Made by a program: the position numbers and the translations under genes. DNA of 64,000 nt, taken from assembly GCA_013396525.1 (NCBI GenBank), contig VWYX01001346.1:1-64000 (forward strand), read 5' to 3'. The notes under the pieces are model-generated. The model worked only from the letters and a program-made list of their open reading frames with translations, searched no databases and was not told the DNA's origin. Shown here one piece after another: positions 24,680 through 37,158 of the stretch (positions within the stretch are counted from its first letter, which is position 1; each line of letters opens with the position of its first letter). Source of the stretch: Chaetorhynchus papuensis (Eukaryota > Chordata > Aves > Passeriformes > Rhipiduridae).

Positions 24680-26871
24680 AGGTGTTCACGCTTTCCCCTG
24701 TGATGACCCACTTCTCCCCATGCCCTCCAACCTGATTCCTGTCTCGCTGCAGGCAGGCTGCAGACCCTGAGCCCATGGGAGCACAGTTATGTCAGACACT
24801 GCCCAGAGCTTCCATATCCCCCAGCCGGCTCAAAAAGTCACGACCTACCGTTTTCTAACCTACATTACACAGCCTTGGCTGCCCTTTTAGCCAGGGAGGG
24901 GTAATTTTTGAAGTCTAGAGCAAATGGGAGGAAAAACTGAGGCAGGGGAGGCAAGCAGCATGGATGAGGTTAGCAGTTCTGGGAGACAGCACAGTTAAAA
25001 GTTTGGTGTTTGGGCCCTGATGCACACCAAACTTCACCAGGACAGCAGCATTCCCTCCTGGAGGAGCCAGTGCCCGTGTGTTCCCATCTCCCCACACACA
25101 GAAGATGGCTTTTAAGGCCACATCCAGGAGGGCAGGAGAAGCTGAGGGCTAGCACACTTCAGCAGCTGCTAAATTACCTCTCCTGTCAGAGAATTTCCAG
25201 CGCAGAGACCATCTCGCCAGCTGCCTGACAACTCTCAACACCAAGCACGAGAAAAAGCTGCCCACTTGGTCACTTCTGCCAGTGAAAATTGCTCCCCCAG
25301 CAGCCTCCAGCTCTGTCTGCTTGTGACTGATCCACAGGTGGCCTTTTAGCTATCATAATTTTTTTTCCTCCTCTCTGCCTTTGCAGGAGATGAAAATTCT
25401 TGCTGCTGGATGAACGCTGACCTGCAAATTGGAGAAAGGGCATGGCGAGGAGGGGGCAAAATGCTTGTGTCTTCCATGTTCCTGCAAGGAAGGAAAGCAA
25501 CACCAGCAAACTTGTACTTTGAAAGAAAAAAATTAGAAACAGTGAGATTCCTTCTCCTCACCGTTATTTGTATTTTGCTTCAGCCCAGTCTTGAGGATGT
25601 GAGGATGGGCATTAGAAGCAGGGACCTTTGAGGGCTTCAGGACATAGCTCAGGCTTGACCAGATCACAAGCAACACACAGCAAGAAAACACAGGGGCCGC
25701 TCTTAGAGCTACCACAGCACTGCCAAATCAGGCAGCTGAGTCCCATTTTAGATATCCCCATCCGAAATCCAAGCCCTAAATATTAATTTTCAGCCAGTGT
25801 TGATGTTTGTCATCATCTGTCAGACTCTGGCCAAACCACCCAAATGACTGCATTCCCCACTGCCCCCTCCACACTCAGCACTTGTGGTTTTTCTAGCTTG
25901 GGTTTCCTCTGCCATCCCGTGGCCTGCTCGCTCTACACCGTGATCCTGCTGCTGCTTTTTGCTTTTAGTGACTCTCAAAAATAGGTGTGTTCCCTGCAAT
26001 TGCCCACCCACCCATTTTGTGTGCTCTAAAAGGGCTTCTGCCCGTGTTGGAGGCCACAGTGAACGCTCTGTCACAGCTGAGATGTGCTGGTGAGCTCCCT
26101 TCGGACTGTAAGGTGTGGATAACCAGCCTTCAACTCGCAATATTAGCTTCTGCAGAGGCACTTTAGGCCTCAGAGATGTCCTTCCCCCCTCACTCAGTCC
26201 CTTCTTTTAGCCTTGGTTTGATATCAGAGTCCTCTATTCTGCAGAAGCAGCAACGCTGGTGTCACACAAAGGGGGCCACTCCAAGGCTGAAGCCTATTTT
26301 TCGGTTGGTTAGAATAAATAGATTTTTCTCCCAAGACATAACAGTTTCCACTGAGGGTGCCAGTGTCCCCCACAACTGTCCTTTCGTGGACCAGAGGGGA
26401 GCTATGCAAGGGCATTGCTATTCGTCTAGCCATGTGTTTTACCTTCTCACTAATGAAAACCATCCCTGTTTTTCCTCTCAGAAGCTGACACGGGCTCCCA
26501 TCCCAGCTTGTCTTTGAAGTTACGGTTTCTGACTTTCTCTGTCTCTCCCTCCTACCTACCCTCCTCATTCTGAAGCAAGGGATCATCCAAGGGACACCAG
26601 CGTGTGCTTGATTGAGAGCCCTCCAGCTCTGCTCCAGAACGCGAGCAGAACAGACTGATGAACCGATATGCACCATCCGTCTCCAAGGAAAAGGCTTCCA
26701 AACCCATCCAGCTCCCATCCTGGGATGCAGGCCGTGGCTGTGCAGGCTCTCAGGGAGGTGGGCAGCCAGCTGTGCCCACCCCAGCGACAGAATAAGTCTC
26801 GACAACAGATCTATCCTCTTTGGAAAAACAGATATTCGGGGGTTCCCTGGGGCACAGATACTGATAACAGT

Positions 26872-26939
26872 CCAGGAGTTCAACTTGATCATCCTTGTGG
26901 GTCTCTTCCAAGTCGGGATATTCCGTGATTCTATGATTC
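26872..26939 (+). mobile_element. CR1 3' terminal fragment
   Basis: ccaggagttcaacttgatca, then ggatattccgtgattctatg. Same ending type as 12625-12890. Confidence 0.85.
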
Positions 26940-27757
26940 AAATACTCATCAGGAGCCCATAACCTGGGGAAAAGTCACTTTGGGAAGGAATCTGTGGCTT
27001 TCTAGTAAAGTCTGGGAGGTTTTTAGTCCCTGATGCTCAAGGGTGTCTCTCTAAAACCTTCTCCTCCAGCTCAGCTTGGAGTGTGGGTTTGACACAGAAC
27101 CCCTGTCTTGGCAGGTCATTTGATGAGCCACCAAAGCCATCAAAACTCTCTCTGGAGCCAGTGGTGTGTTTTATTCTGCCTTAGATATTTCCATAGGACA
27201 GGATGGGTCATCCCTTGGGCAAACCTCTCACCACCACACACAGAAGTAACCTGGGTGCCAGGGCACCCTACACAGGGAATTTCCATGTTTTGTGTCACAG
27301 AAGTTTGAATAGATTACAATGATGGAAAAATCATAAAACATTTGTCACAAACAAGGATTATGGCTCAGTCTTGCTCCCTGGACATGGAAGGAAGCAAACC
27401 CAGTCCTTCAAATTTCAAGGTTCTGGTGAATTTGCGACATAAATTATTCATTGTCCTAAACAAAGTAATTCCCTTATCTAACTCATCTCTACTTGCTGGA
27501 GCAATAAACATGGCTGCAATTAATTCTGGTGCAGAAGAGCCAATAAAATGAATTATGTCCCAGAAACCTTTCTTCTGCATCCTATTTTAAGACCAGTAAC
27601 GAAAACACATTGCCAGAAGCTTCTTTCAGACAGACCATCATGAATTATAAAGACAGTGGAAGACAACATGCAGAGGCAGATCCTCCCAGGCTTTGGTCCT
27701 GCACCAGCAGAGACAACAACAGCTCTGTCCTCTTGCCTTGACTGTGTCCAAGGCTTG

Positions 27758-28150
27758 CATGGGCAGGGGGAGACACCTTCCCAGGCTGCTCCAAGCCCCA
27801 ATGTCCAGCCTGGCCGTGGACACTGCCAGGGATCCAGGGGCAGCCCCAGCTGCTCTGGGCACCCTGGGCCAGGGCCTGCCCACCCTCACACACAGCAATT
27901 CCTTCCCAATAGCCCAGCTGGCCCTGCCCTCTGGCACTGGGAAGCCATTCCCTGGGTGCTGTCCCTCCAGGCCTTGGCCCCAGTCCCTCTGCAGCTCTCC
28001 TGGAGCCCCTTTAGGCCCTGCCAGGGGCTCTGAGCTCTCCCTGGAGCCTTCTCTTGTGCAGCTGAACAGCCCCAGGTGTCCCAGGCTGGCTGCAGAGCAG
28101 AGGGGCTCCAGCCCTGGCAGCATCTCCGTGGCCTCCTCTGCACTGGTCCC
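27758..28150 (-). mobile_element. CR1 retrotransposon, antisense, 3'-truncated
   Basis: Close reverse-complement match to the 22200 copy from ccctggcagcatctccgtgg inward to the ggacactgccagggatccag block. The 3' terminal octamers are missing. With 22200-22695 it forms inverted repeats about 5 kb apart. Confidence 0.92.
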
Positions 28151-30762
28151 AATGGGTTTAAGGCCACAGCAAGACTCATTTCTCCTTGTACTCAAATTTC
28201 CCCTTCTCTTCTTGAGCAAGCAGCTCCTCACTTTTCACTGGGGTGAGCCTGTGCCTGCTCTCCTGATGCTGAAATCAGTTCCCCAATCCTTCCCTCCCAT
28301 TCTCCCCTCACAAATCCCTCCACATCCTCCTCGGAGCCGTAGCAGGGAACCAGCATCCCCAGCAGTACAGCTAATACAGCCCCTCGCACCAGGCTCCCTC
28401 ATCAAGGCACAGCAGAGTCTCAGATTAAGTGATAAGCCCCACAGCAGCCCGCAAAGATGGATAAAGTCACCATTTCCATTTTACAAATAGAGGAGCTAAG
28501 GCAGAAAGATTAGCTGCCTTCCCTCAAGGAGCCTCAGACCTGGACTCCAATTAAATGAGTTTCTCTCTAAGCAGGGAGATGGCTCAGGTTACAGCTGTGG
28601 GCTGTAAATCACTGAATGTCTGGTGCAGGCTGATGGGAGAGAACACATGATAGTTTATTAAATATAATGAGGCTCAGGTCCCCAGCTTTGTTTGAGGCCA
28701 ATACCCTAATTTGTCCAGATAAATTGAATTTTCAAAGCAAAAAAAGTGCCTTTTCAAGCGTTTTCACTAACCTTTTGCATGGTGCTGGTATCCTTTCCCT
28801 CTCTCACCTGTACCTGTCTGAGCTACCAAGAACGCAGGAAAAAACCACATTGACCCCATGGTGAAGATGGTGCAGATCCCACCCTCCTCTCTCCCCAGGG
28901 ATGTGGGGTTAACAGCACAGCCAAACACCCCAAGTTACCTGGGCTGAACCTGTGGATCTTCAGCTGGTGGTGTCCCTTATTAGACCTTCATCCAGAACAT
29001 GGGAGCTCAGGGTGCACCCACAGCCTCCTGCCTCTCTAATCTGCTGCTCCACACAGAGAACGTGGCCTTTAGCACCACGCTGGTACAAAATCAAGGGTAC
29101 CAGGTACCCACCCTGGGTGTTTAAATGTGCTGGGGTCTTCAGTGGTGATTGGTGAAAGCTTTGAATGCCGGGTGCAAGGGCCAGGAGGCTGATAACCAAG
29201 GGGACAGGGCACAAGTAGGGGCACTGAGGACATATGCCCCCTGTTACCTGCCACTGGAGAGCAACCAGCCTCTCAAAAGTGTGGATATCTGATATTCCAG
29301 GTGTTTAACTCGAGAGGGTTCGCTCTCCCCTTGACTGCAGGAGGAGCTGGAAGACCAGTGTCCCTCTGTGAGTGTCTGGCCTGGATGAGCAGCGCTCTCT
29401 GATTTCCACCACGGCGTTTTTCAGAGCTTGATGGTGTCCTGAAAATCCCATTTTGTAACAAATTTTGCAAGCGCAACCTGCTGCCGAATTGCTTTAGAGA
29501 AGAAACACACTGCCAGGGGTCAGTGGTGCCCTCCTACACCCTGTTAGCATCCTCCTGCTCAAATTTCAGCTGCTTTGCACCAGGGACCCATTGCAAAAGG
29601 TCTGTGGTGCCTTCCAACACACCCCTAACACCCTCTAGTCCCCCTGTGCTGCCGCTGCTGGGCACAGAGACATTCACCCTGTGCCATCTCTCACAACCCC
29701 CGGGCATCCTTCCCACACCTCTGCTCCCCGAGACCTCTCTAAACCCTCCCTGCTCCCACATGCTGGGATGTCCCTTTTCCTCCCCGGGAGGCCCACCCAG
29801 CACCCCCCTGCGAGGATGGAGCATATGGCCGGGCATATGGGGCGTTAAGGCAGCAGCTGGCGCGGGATTCGGCGCGCCTGGGCTGCAAACAAGGAGCCCA
29901 CGTGTGTGACCTGGCCACATCCCATGCTTTGGACATCCCTGCCCGGCCAGGGGGGTTGGTAGCAGTGTCTACAGCCCCTCCCTGCTGCCGGGTTTTACTC
30001 TGATGCCGCTTACAGGGACGTCGGGAAAGGCGTTTCCTTCCTCGCTGGACTTAGGAAGCATCCTGGTGTTTCGTCCTCCCTCACTGCTGCACTGTTGCTT
30101 CAGAGCATCACCAGGGACACGGGCGTTTACCTCTGGTGGTGGGATTGTTTTCAGGGGTGGGTGGGGTGTTGGCAGCCCTCCACCATCAGAGACAAACCTT
30201 TGTCATAGATCTCAGTGCCCTGAAGCAGCCACAGCCGCACGTGTCCCGGACAGCTCCTGCTGCTCTCACCAGATCATCTTGGCGTGGTCTCCTCTTGGTT
30301 AAAAAACGCCCTCTCTTGGTTACTTTCTTTTTCCCTCTTGCTCCAGATTTCATCCTCGCCAGCTGGATGGGATTTGTGCAGTGGCCAGCTGAGTCGGACA
30401 GGGATGCTGGCGACAAGGAGATGGGGTTTCCTGGGAATACTCCTTCCTCACATTTAATCTCACAGGCTGATGAAGCCATTGCCAAGGTCCAGCGCTCCCC
30501 AGGGATGCTTTGCACCTGTGCAAAGGGTAGGCTGGCAGCACACACGGATACCTGTGTGCCTCCACGGCACTGTGAATAAATCTCCGTGCCACCCCGTGCC
30601 TCAGTTTCCCCTCCCAAAGGAGAAATATTATTGTCTTCTATATAAAGTCTGGTGAGGACAACACCTAAATATATATTAGATGTATGTAGGTCTGTGTATG
30701 CAATCACACATGAATTAGGGTTGGTGAAGCTATCTGAAAGTACACATATATATATATGTGTA

Positions 30763-30797
<35 letters not shown>

Positions 30798-31075
30798 GCA
30801 CACACAGAGAGATAAATAAATTTAAAAAATAAAATAAATAAATTTTTTAAAAGTGATTTTTTTTTTTAAATATATCTATTATCCAGCTTGGCTGTTTCTG
30901 CTCCAGGGGAAAAGCATCCCAAGTGCTTGGAGCTACAAATCTCTGTCACAGGCTGAGCTGATTGAACACAAAGAGCAGAAGGGCAGGATTGAACATAAAG
31001 AGCACCAGGCAGCTGCATGAGGAGCTCATCTGCATCTGGACCACTGCCCCAGCACTGATGATTGCCCCTAGCTCA
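28151..31075. other. Intergenic stretch without identified gene
   Basis: No exon, RNA gene or CR1 recognised. A CG-rich patch with three E-boxes lies at 29820-29885, and a TA/TATG microsatellite at 30743-30807. The long open frames near 29530-29920 on both strands are GC-driven and have no recognisable domain. Confidence 0.5.
30743..30807 (+). repeat. Compound (TA)n-(TATG)n microsatellite
   Basis: cacatatatatatatgtg, then a second TA run and six or more GTAT units, ending in CACACA. Confidence 0.93.
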
Positions 31076-31583
31076 CAGAATCCCAGAATCATTTGGGTGG
31101 GAAAAGCCACGAAGATCATCAGATCCAACCGTTCCCCCAGCACTGCCAAGTCCACCAAACCATGTCCCCACATCTAGACATCTCTTAAATCCCTTTTAAA
31201 TCCCAGGGATGGGGACTCCACCACTGCTCTAGGCAGCTGTGCCTGGGATGGACAGCCCTTTCAGGGAAGAAATTTTCCCCATATCCAACCTAAACCTGCC
31301 NNNNNNNNNNNNNNNNNNNNNNNNNNNNNNNNNNNNNNNNNNNNNNNNNNNNNNNNNNNNNNNNNNNNCCCTCCTGTCAGGGAGTTGTGCAGAGCCACAG
31401 GGTCCCCCCTGAGCCTCCTTTTCTCCAGGCTGAGCCCCTTTCCCAGTTCCCTCAGCTGCTCCTGGGGCTCCAGCCCCTTCCCCAGCTCCGTTCCCTTCCC
31501 TGGACATGCTGCAGCCCCTCAGGGTCCTTCTTCTCCTGAGGGGCCCAGGACTGGACACAGCACTTGAGGTGTGGCCTCACTGT
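31076..31583 (-). mobile_element. CR1 retrotransposon, antisense, interrupted by an assembly gap
   Basis: Same subfamily as 8343-8893. Starts cacagaatcccagaatcatt and ends ggacacagcacttgaggtgt. The 68 Ns at 31301-31368 fall inside it. Confidence 0.92.
31301..31368. other. Assembly gap (68 N)
   Basis: Unknown bases inside a CR1. The sister copy at 8343 has 65 bases between the same flanks (8597-8661), including a run of eight G, so the gap size is realistic. Confidence 0.97.
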
Positions 31584-32608
31584 CTCCCCATGGGAGATTT
31601 TCTTCCACCTCCCACAGAGCTTCTGTTCACTCCTCACTTTTCTCATCCACCTCCTGTGTTTAAATTTTGGGGTGTCACAGCCTGGCTCACACCCCTGGCA
31701 GCAGCACCCAGAGCAAATCCCCGCTCACCTTCCCTTCAGACCCAAGGACCTTGTCTCAGACAAGTTGTGAAGACTTTTTATTTCCATCTGATTTTTTTTC
31801 AGCGAATATATCATCAAGACCTCCAGAAAAATATTGTAAAAGCCGCCTAAATGAGAACCCCATTTCTGAGAACTCGGAGGTGAAGCCAGAAATATTTCCC
31901 CAACGAAGCAAAACTCCAGCTCACATTGCAGAAGTTGGTCCCACCGAGACCACCCTGTCCTGTTCACTATGGAAACTGAGCTAACAGCTACACCTTGAAG
32001 GCAGGCAGGTTTACAGCCATCCCTATAAGGATTTGCCAGAGGTTACCCAAGAGCAGAGGAAGGTTTTAGCTGACAGGGTCTGTCCTTAAAACCTCAGCCC
32101 CTGCCTGGTCTGGCTGTGCATCTCCTGCCTGCAAATTGGCTGCCTGAATTTCAGATGACCCCCGAGGCTCGAGGCACTGCATGAACTATTAGGAAGCCCG
32201 ATCGGATTTGTGACATCTCAGTCAGTGTCATCTCTGCAGACAGAAATAAATAAAATGAAACTTGGGGGGTTGTAGCTCAGCTCTGCTGTTTGGCTTCTTC
32301 CTTGGTGTTTGCACCTACGGTTTTTAGTCTCAGTTCCTAAGGAAATGAGCTTTATGTAAATTGCGTAAGATTTACATTTGAAACCCCTGCTTGCCCAAAC
32401 TGGCCAAATTATTAGTGGTACCATGAGGGGAAGTGGGAAATATCAGCTGAGGCCACACTGGGCATCAGAGAGTCCTGTCCTGGCTCACCCTTCAGGAAAA
32501 ATTCCCTAAAAACAAGAGTTCCCATGAGGCCACCGACAATTTGGCACATTCCCAGCCTCAATGGCCTTATTCCTTGGTTGTGGTTAATTAAGGTGTAAAA
32601 AACTCCTT

Positions 32609-32672
32609 AGAATTATAAAATCATTTAGGTTGGGAAAGACCCTTAAAATCATCAAGTCCAACCATTAAACTC
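32609..32672 (-). mobile_element. CR1 3' terminal fragment, antisense
   Basis: aaaatcatttaggttgggaa, then atcatcaagtccaaccatt. Confidence 0.85.
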
Positions 32673-32952
32673 CCTCTGGACGTGGGTGAGGTTTGGATTT
32701 CCTCCTCCTGTCAGGCAGACGTAGCTGGGTGTGATGGGAGGTGATGGAGGGTCCTGCATGTCCTGGTGCAACTGAGACCCCCAGAACAGCTCCAGGTGTG
32801 GGTGCCAGCCCTCTGCTGTCCCCGGGGTGGCTCCGGTGGCCGAGCTGCCTCCGGGCCACCACACGAGGGCAGTCCAAGTTCGAGCTGAGCGAGCAGATGT
32901 GCCGAAATGGGGAAAAAGCAAGACCCGAACGGCTGTACTTACATATACAGCA

Positions 32953-32958
32953 TTTATT
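32953..32958 (-). terminator. Second distal AATAAA candidate
   Basis: The minus strand reads AGCAAATAAATGCTG, 271 bases beyond the hexamer at 33224-33229. It is weaker as a candidate because the region around it is GC-rich and no G/T element stands out. Confidence 0.18.
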
Positions 32959-33105
32959 TGCTCCCCGACAAAATTTCATTCAGGCATCACCAGAGGCTGC
33001 TTCTCAGCCCCTGCACCCTTGTGGTGACAGCCCAGATGCCACATGAAGGGTGACCCAAGAGGGCCACCCAAAATGCTCCATCACCCCGCCCACCAGCGTT
33101 TGATC

Positions 33106-33162
33106 GCAGAATCATTTAGGTCGGAAAATACCCCCGACATCCCCAAGTCCAGCCGAAATCCG
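33106..33162 (-). mobile_element. CR1 3' terminal fragment, antisense
   Basis: cgcagaatcatttaggtcgg, then catccccaagtccagcc. Diverged and short. Confidence 0.8.
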
Positions 33163-35477
33163 AATTCCCCAGACCCAGAGCAGTGTGAAGGACACAGGAC
33201 AGGCTCACTGCTTCAGGTAACAGTTTATTTTCTCCAGGGGTGTAAGATGTGCAGCAGGTACGTGTACAGGACCGCCAAGAGGAGTCGCAACCGAACAAGA
33301 GACTGGAACAAAGAAACCTAAACAGTGTCCTGCCCTACAGCAAATAGTGCAAGTCATGTAAAACATTGGTTCAACATAGGAAAACACGGGGGGAAAAAGG
33401 TATTTCCAGGCCACAGGTATTTTCTCTCCCTCTGCTGGAGATCCCAGAGTTGGGGCTGGGAGGTGAGATGGGGATGAGTTCACTTGGGCTCGGACTGTAT
33501 GGGGGTGTATATTCTACAAGAAGGGATTTTTCTCAGTTCTTCCCATTTTGTTTTTGGCTTGGAAAGAAACTCAGGTGCGCACAGTCAGAGGTACCGAAAG
33601 GCAGTGGCAGATCTTAAAAAGCCAGCCACGGGTGACCTGCTGCCAAACACAGCATTTTTCTCTAAATGAGATGGTTGGGGTCTTGCTTCATTTACTCTCT
33701 TACCTTAAAAGTTTCCTCTGCAACCACATAATATTCCAGCTTCAGAGCACTGAGACTGTGCATAAAGCACTAATCCCCTCCAAAATGGATGGAAAGGGAT
33801 GGGGAGCATAGCAGGTCCCGGGGGGCTGCAGGCAGAGCACGAGCTGAGCAGACACTGGGCTGCATTTGCAGCCTCACTGGTACTGCCAGGACTCCTGCTG
33901 ACACATTCAAGTCTAAAACATTTTAGGCTGTACTTTGCAAAATTATTCCCTTTTTTTTTCTTCCTGCAGGTGACTGCCAAATGCAAAAGCCTCTCACCTC
34001 CCAAACTGCAGGCTCTTTCTCCCCTTTATAAAAACACTTTTTTTTTTTTTCTGTGTGCAATTTCCTCCTGCACGACTGCGGGAAGAGGCTCTCGCCATGC
34101 TCAGTGAAGGGTTTCGAGCCCAGGGAAAGGGTTTGCCCATCCAGCTCCCTGCCACTCGTGCCAGGAGATGCTCCTCTGGCAGCAACACCTGGTCCAAGTG
34201 AACGCTGCGTGCGCAGCCTCGCCCCGGTGCCGTTGCCCCTGCGCAGCCTGGACGCTCCAGCAGATAACAGCAGCTGTTCAGGAGCAAGCATGTAGCCATA
34301 TGTTGCTGCTAACAAGCATTTACTGAAGCTGGTTTCTTCCCGTGATTCCCATGTGTCTGATTAATGCACAGCTCCTCCGAGCGGTTTTTAGATTTTTTTT
34401 TTTTTGCCCTCCCCTTGCAAATCTATCTCTTTTTGTTGTTGTTTTTGTTGTTGTTCTGGCATTATAAGCAAACCAGAATGTGAGCACAAAATGGGGTTAG
34501 AAGCCACAAGACTTGGAAAAAAAAAAATTTGTAAATGTATTTAAATAGCTAAAAAGTCGTTCACACGATTTTCGTTTTGTGGCGCTTTTTGTGCTCAGAA
34601 ACACAGTTTATGGGCTGACCCTGCCGTGGTCCTGCAGGCTCCAAGCACAGAGGAGCTGCTCAACACCTGACCACCTGCCCTGCGAGGGGGATTGGTGTTT
34701 CTTTGTTCCCAAGTCACATTTCTGGACTCTGCCTGCAGATCTGGACCCCTGCCCAAGCACCTGATGCTGTGGAGTCGTTCTCCGAAGTGAGAAGGAAGGA
34801 AAATGGCTGTAAGAACTTGGGATGTTTTACTGGGATTGCAGCATGGTGTACGACCCATGACCCTGAATCCCTGGTCCCCAGGCTTGGGAGGATGGACTCG
34901 GACCTTTATTTCCCATTGCATTCCCACTGAAAATGGACTGGGAAGAAATCAAGCTGCCTGACCTGGGTCCCCAGGCTGCGCCAGCATCCCGTCCTCTTGG
35001 GAAAGGTTTTTCCAGGGACTGTCCCATGAGCTGAACAGAGAGGAGGGAGCAGTGGTGCTGGGAACATCCCTCCATGTGGTTAACCTTATCTCACTGAGCT
35101 ATGGGAAAGCACAGCACGCTGGTAGGTAGCAGAGAGGTGCCCAAAGGTGATTCATCCCACCCCTGGGAGGTCCAGCGTGGGTGGGGTGAATCACCCTCCA
35201 CCAGTACCTGCCTCCCTCCAGAGCCAGGACGGCTTCAGAGGGAGGCTGGAAATCACATTGCAGGTTTCAGGACAGCATGTAGGTGTCTCAATAGGCACAG
35301 GCTGCCTGTTTACTTCCCTTCCAAATGGCTGAACAATGTGGGACAAGTCCCACCATTCCTACCTGGAGCTTGTTTTCCAGGCTTTTGCACCTCGTTCAGA
35401 AACAACAAAGAAATTCTGCAATTCCTGAGCGGCCACATGAATTACAGGGCTCATGGTCATGTCAGTTGTGTTCATAT
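33163..35477. other. Stretch between CR1 fragments, possibly distal 3' UTR or intergenic
   Basis: No coding exon recognised. Contains the AATAAA candidate at 33224, a GTT-rich T tract at about 34385-34455, and non-repetitive AT-rich sequence at 34490-34600. Confidence 0.4.
33224..33229 (-). terminator. Candidate distal polyadenylation signal AATAAA
   Basis: The minus strand reads GAGAAAATAAACTG, followed about 15-40 bases later by G/T-rich sequence (GTGAGCCTGTCCTGTGTCC). That is the usual arrangement of hexamer, cleavage site and downstream element. It could end a long ZBTB7C 3' UTR or a separate non-coding transcript. Confidence 0.3.
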
Positions 35478-36065
35478 AATCATAGAATCATCAAAAGGTT
35501 TGGGTTGGAAGGGACCTTTAAGGGTCATCCAGTTTCACCCCTTTGCCCTGGGCAGGGACACCTTCCACTGTCCCAGGTTGCTCTAAGCCCCGTCCAACCC
35601 GGCCTTGGACACTTCCAGGGATGCGGCAGTCACCACCTGTTTGGGCAACTTGTTTCAGTGTTTTTGCCACCCTCATAGTAAAAAATTTCTTCCTTCCATC
35701 TAGACTGAATCTCCTCTCTTTCAGTTTAAAACATCTCCTTTTGTTCTATCACAATAGGCCCTGCTTAAATGTTTGCCCCCATCTTTCTCCTAAACCACCT
35801 TTAGGCACTGCCAGACCTCTGAGCTCTCCCTGGAGCCTTCTCTTGTGCAGCTGAACAGCCCCAGCTGTCCCAGGCTGGCTGCAGAGCAGAGGGGCTCCAG
35901 CCCTGGCAGCATCTCCGTGGCCTCCTCTGCACTGGCTGCAGCAGCTCCAGGTCCTTGTGCTGTTGGAGCCCAGGGCTGGGGCAGCTCTGCAGGTGGGCTC
36001 TCAGCTGAGCACAGGGGCACAGGGGCAGAATCCCAATCCCTCCCCTGCTGCCCATGCTGCCCCTG
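35478..36065 (-). mobile_element. CR1 retrotransposon, antisense
   Basis: One of the longer copies (about 590 bases). Starts atcatagaatcatcaaaagg and runs through the ctgcagagcagaggggctcc block to ctgcaggtgggctctcagct. If ZBTB7C uses the AATAAA near 33.2 kb, this CR1 would lie in its 3' UTR. Confidence 0.92.
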
Positions 36066-36649
36066 CTGCAGCCAGGCCGTAGGAGCCGAGGTGAGAAGAA
36101 CAAGAAGCCACCACACCAGGAGCTGGGACAGAACCTGTGTCCTTCCAGCCCGAGGTTTGGTGGTCATTGCACCCGTCCTGGCTGGGAAACGGGAGCAGAT
36201 CCCCAGGAAGGCACCTTCACGCTTAGCTGGGCTCCCATGTGGATGGATACCTGTGGCCTGGACTCACCACACAACATCAAAATGGTAAGAAACAGGGTTT
36301 TCTCTAATCATCCCTCTACCACCCCAAAACATGATCACTGCCAGCACTCAGCTCCCTCCAGCCCTACCCAACCCAGCGCCAACGCGGGAAAATCAACCTT
36401 AACTCCATAATCGTCATCAGCATCGCAACGCCAACAGCCCCTCGGGCTGGAGCCCGTACCAGCTCAATGCTTAATTAATAAGTGATTATTCTGGCTTTCC
36501 AAAAGGTGTCAGGCAAACATCCACAGAGCTGAAGCCACATGGATGGCGGCGCTGGCAGCTCAGCAACCACAGCGGCTTTGCCTTCTCACCATGGCCACAG
36601 GCAAGAGAATCAAGTCCTGCTAATAATTTAAAAGCATCAATTAATACAG

Positions 36650-36655
36650 TTTAAT
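36650..36655 (-). terminator. Candidate ZBTB7C polyadenylation signal ATTAAA
   Basis: On the minus strand this reads ATTAAACTG in an AT-rich setting about 2.45 kb after the ZBTB7C stop. ATTAAA is the second most common vertebrate poly(A) signal. Cleavage would fall near 36620-36635. There is no transcript evidence. Confidence 0.3.
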
Positions 36656-37138
36656 AAATACATAAAATGATCGAGTCTCTTTTTTTTTTCCATCCGCTTT
36701 TTAGCATCAATCAAAGTTAAGGGTGATTGTCCCGTGAGTAACTAAGGCAAATCTGTTTGTGTACGTGTGTGTTCCTCACTACTTTTTTGTTTTCATTTTT
36801 TTTTCCATTGTTTTGTACATAAAGCAATCACATAAAAATAGTTATAAATAGAAAAATTGCAAAGGTTTATCCCCACTTAGACATATAGGAAAAAAAAAAA
36901 AAAGAACCCAACTGACCTAACAAACAAACCGAGACAGAAAAAACACCTTGCTTCAAGTCCTTGCAGATCATACAGTACTCAGCATCTTTGGAAATTTTAC
37001 AATGACTCCAAATCGTAGACAAAAAAAAAACACCTGAAGGAACCAATCATCTGCAAAACGTCGCTTGCGTAAGAAGTCGATGTGGATTAAAAAGAAAAAG
37101 TTTGATGCAGTTCTAAGAAGATTTCTTTTTCTTCTTCC

Positions 37139-37158
37139 TTTTTTTTTTTTTTTTTTTT
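37139..37158 (+). repeat. 20-base poly(T) tract
   Basis: In the presumed ZBTB7C 3' UTR; reads as poly(A) in the sense transcript. Confidence 0.95.

Noticed and set aside
26224..26892. 222-codon minus-strand frame
   Set aside because: No recognised domain, no splice context, and it ends in a CR1 tail.
27693..28490. 265-codon plus-strand frame and a 197-codon minus-strand frame over the same region
   Set aside because: Both are readings through the antisense CR1 at 27758-28150. The same peptide pieces recur at 22162-22671, 59985-60350 and 63016-63303, showing repeat origin.
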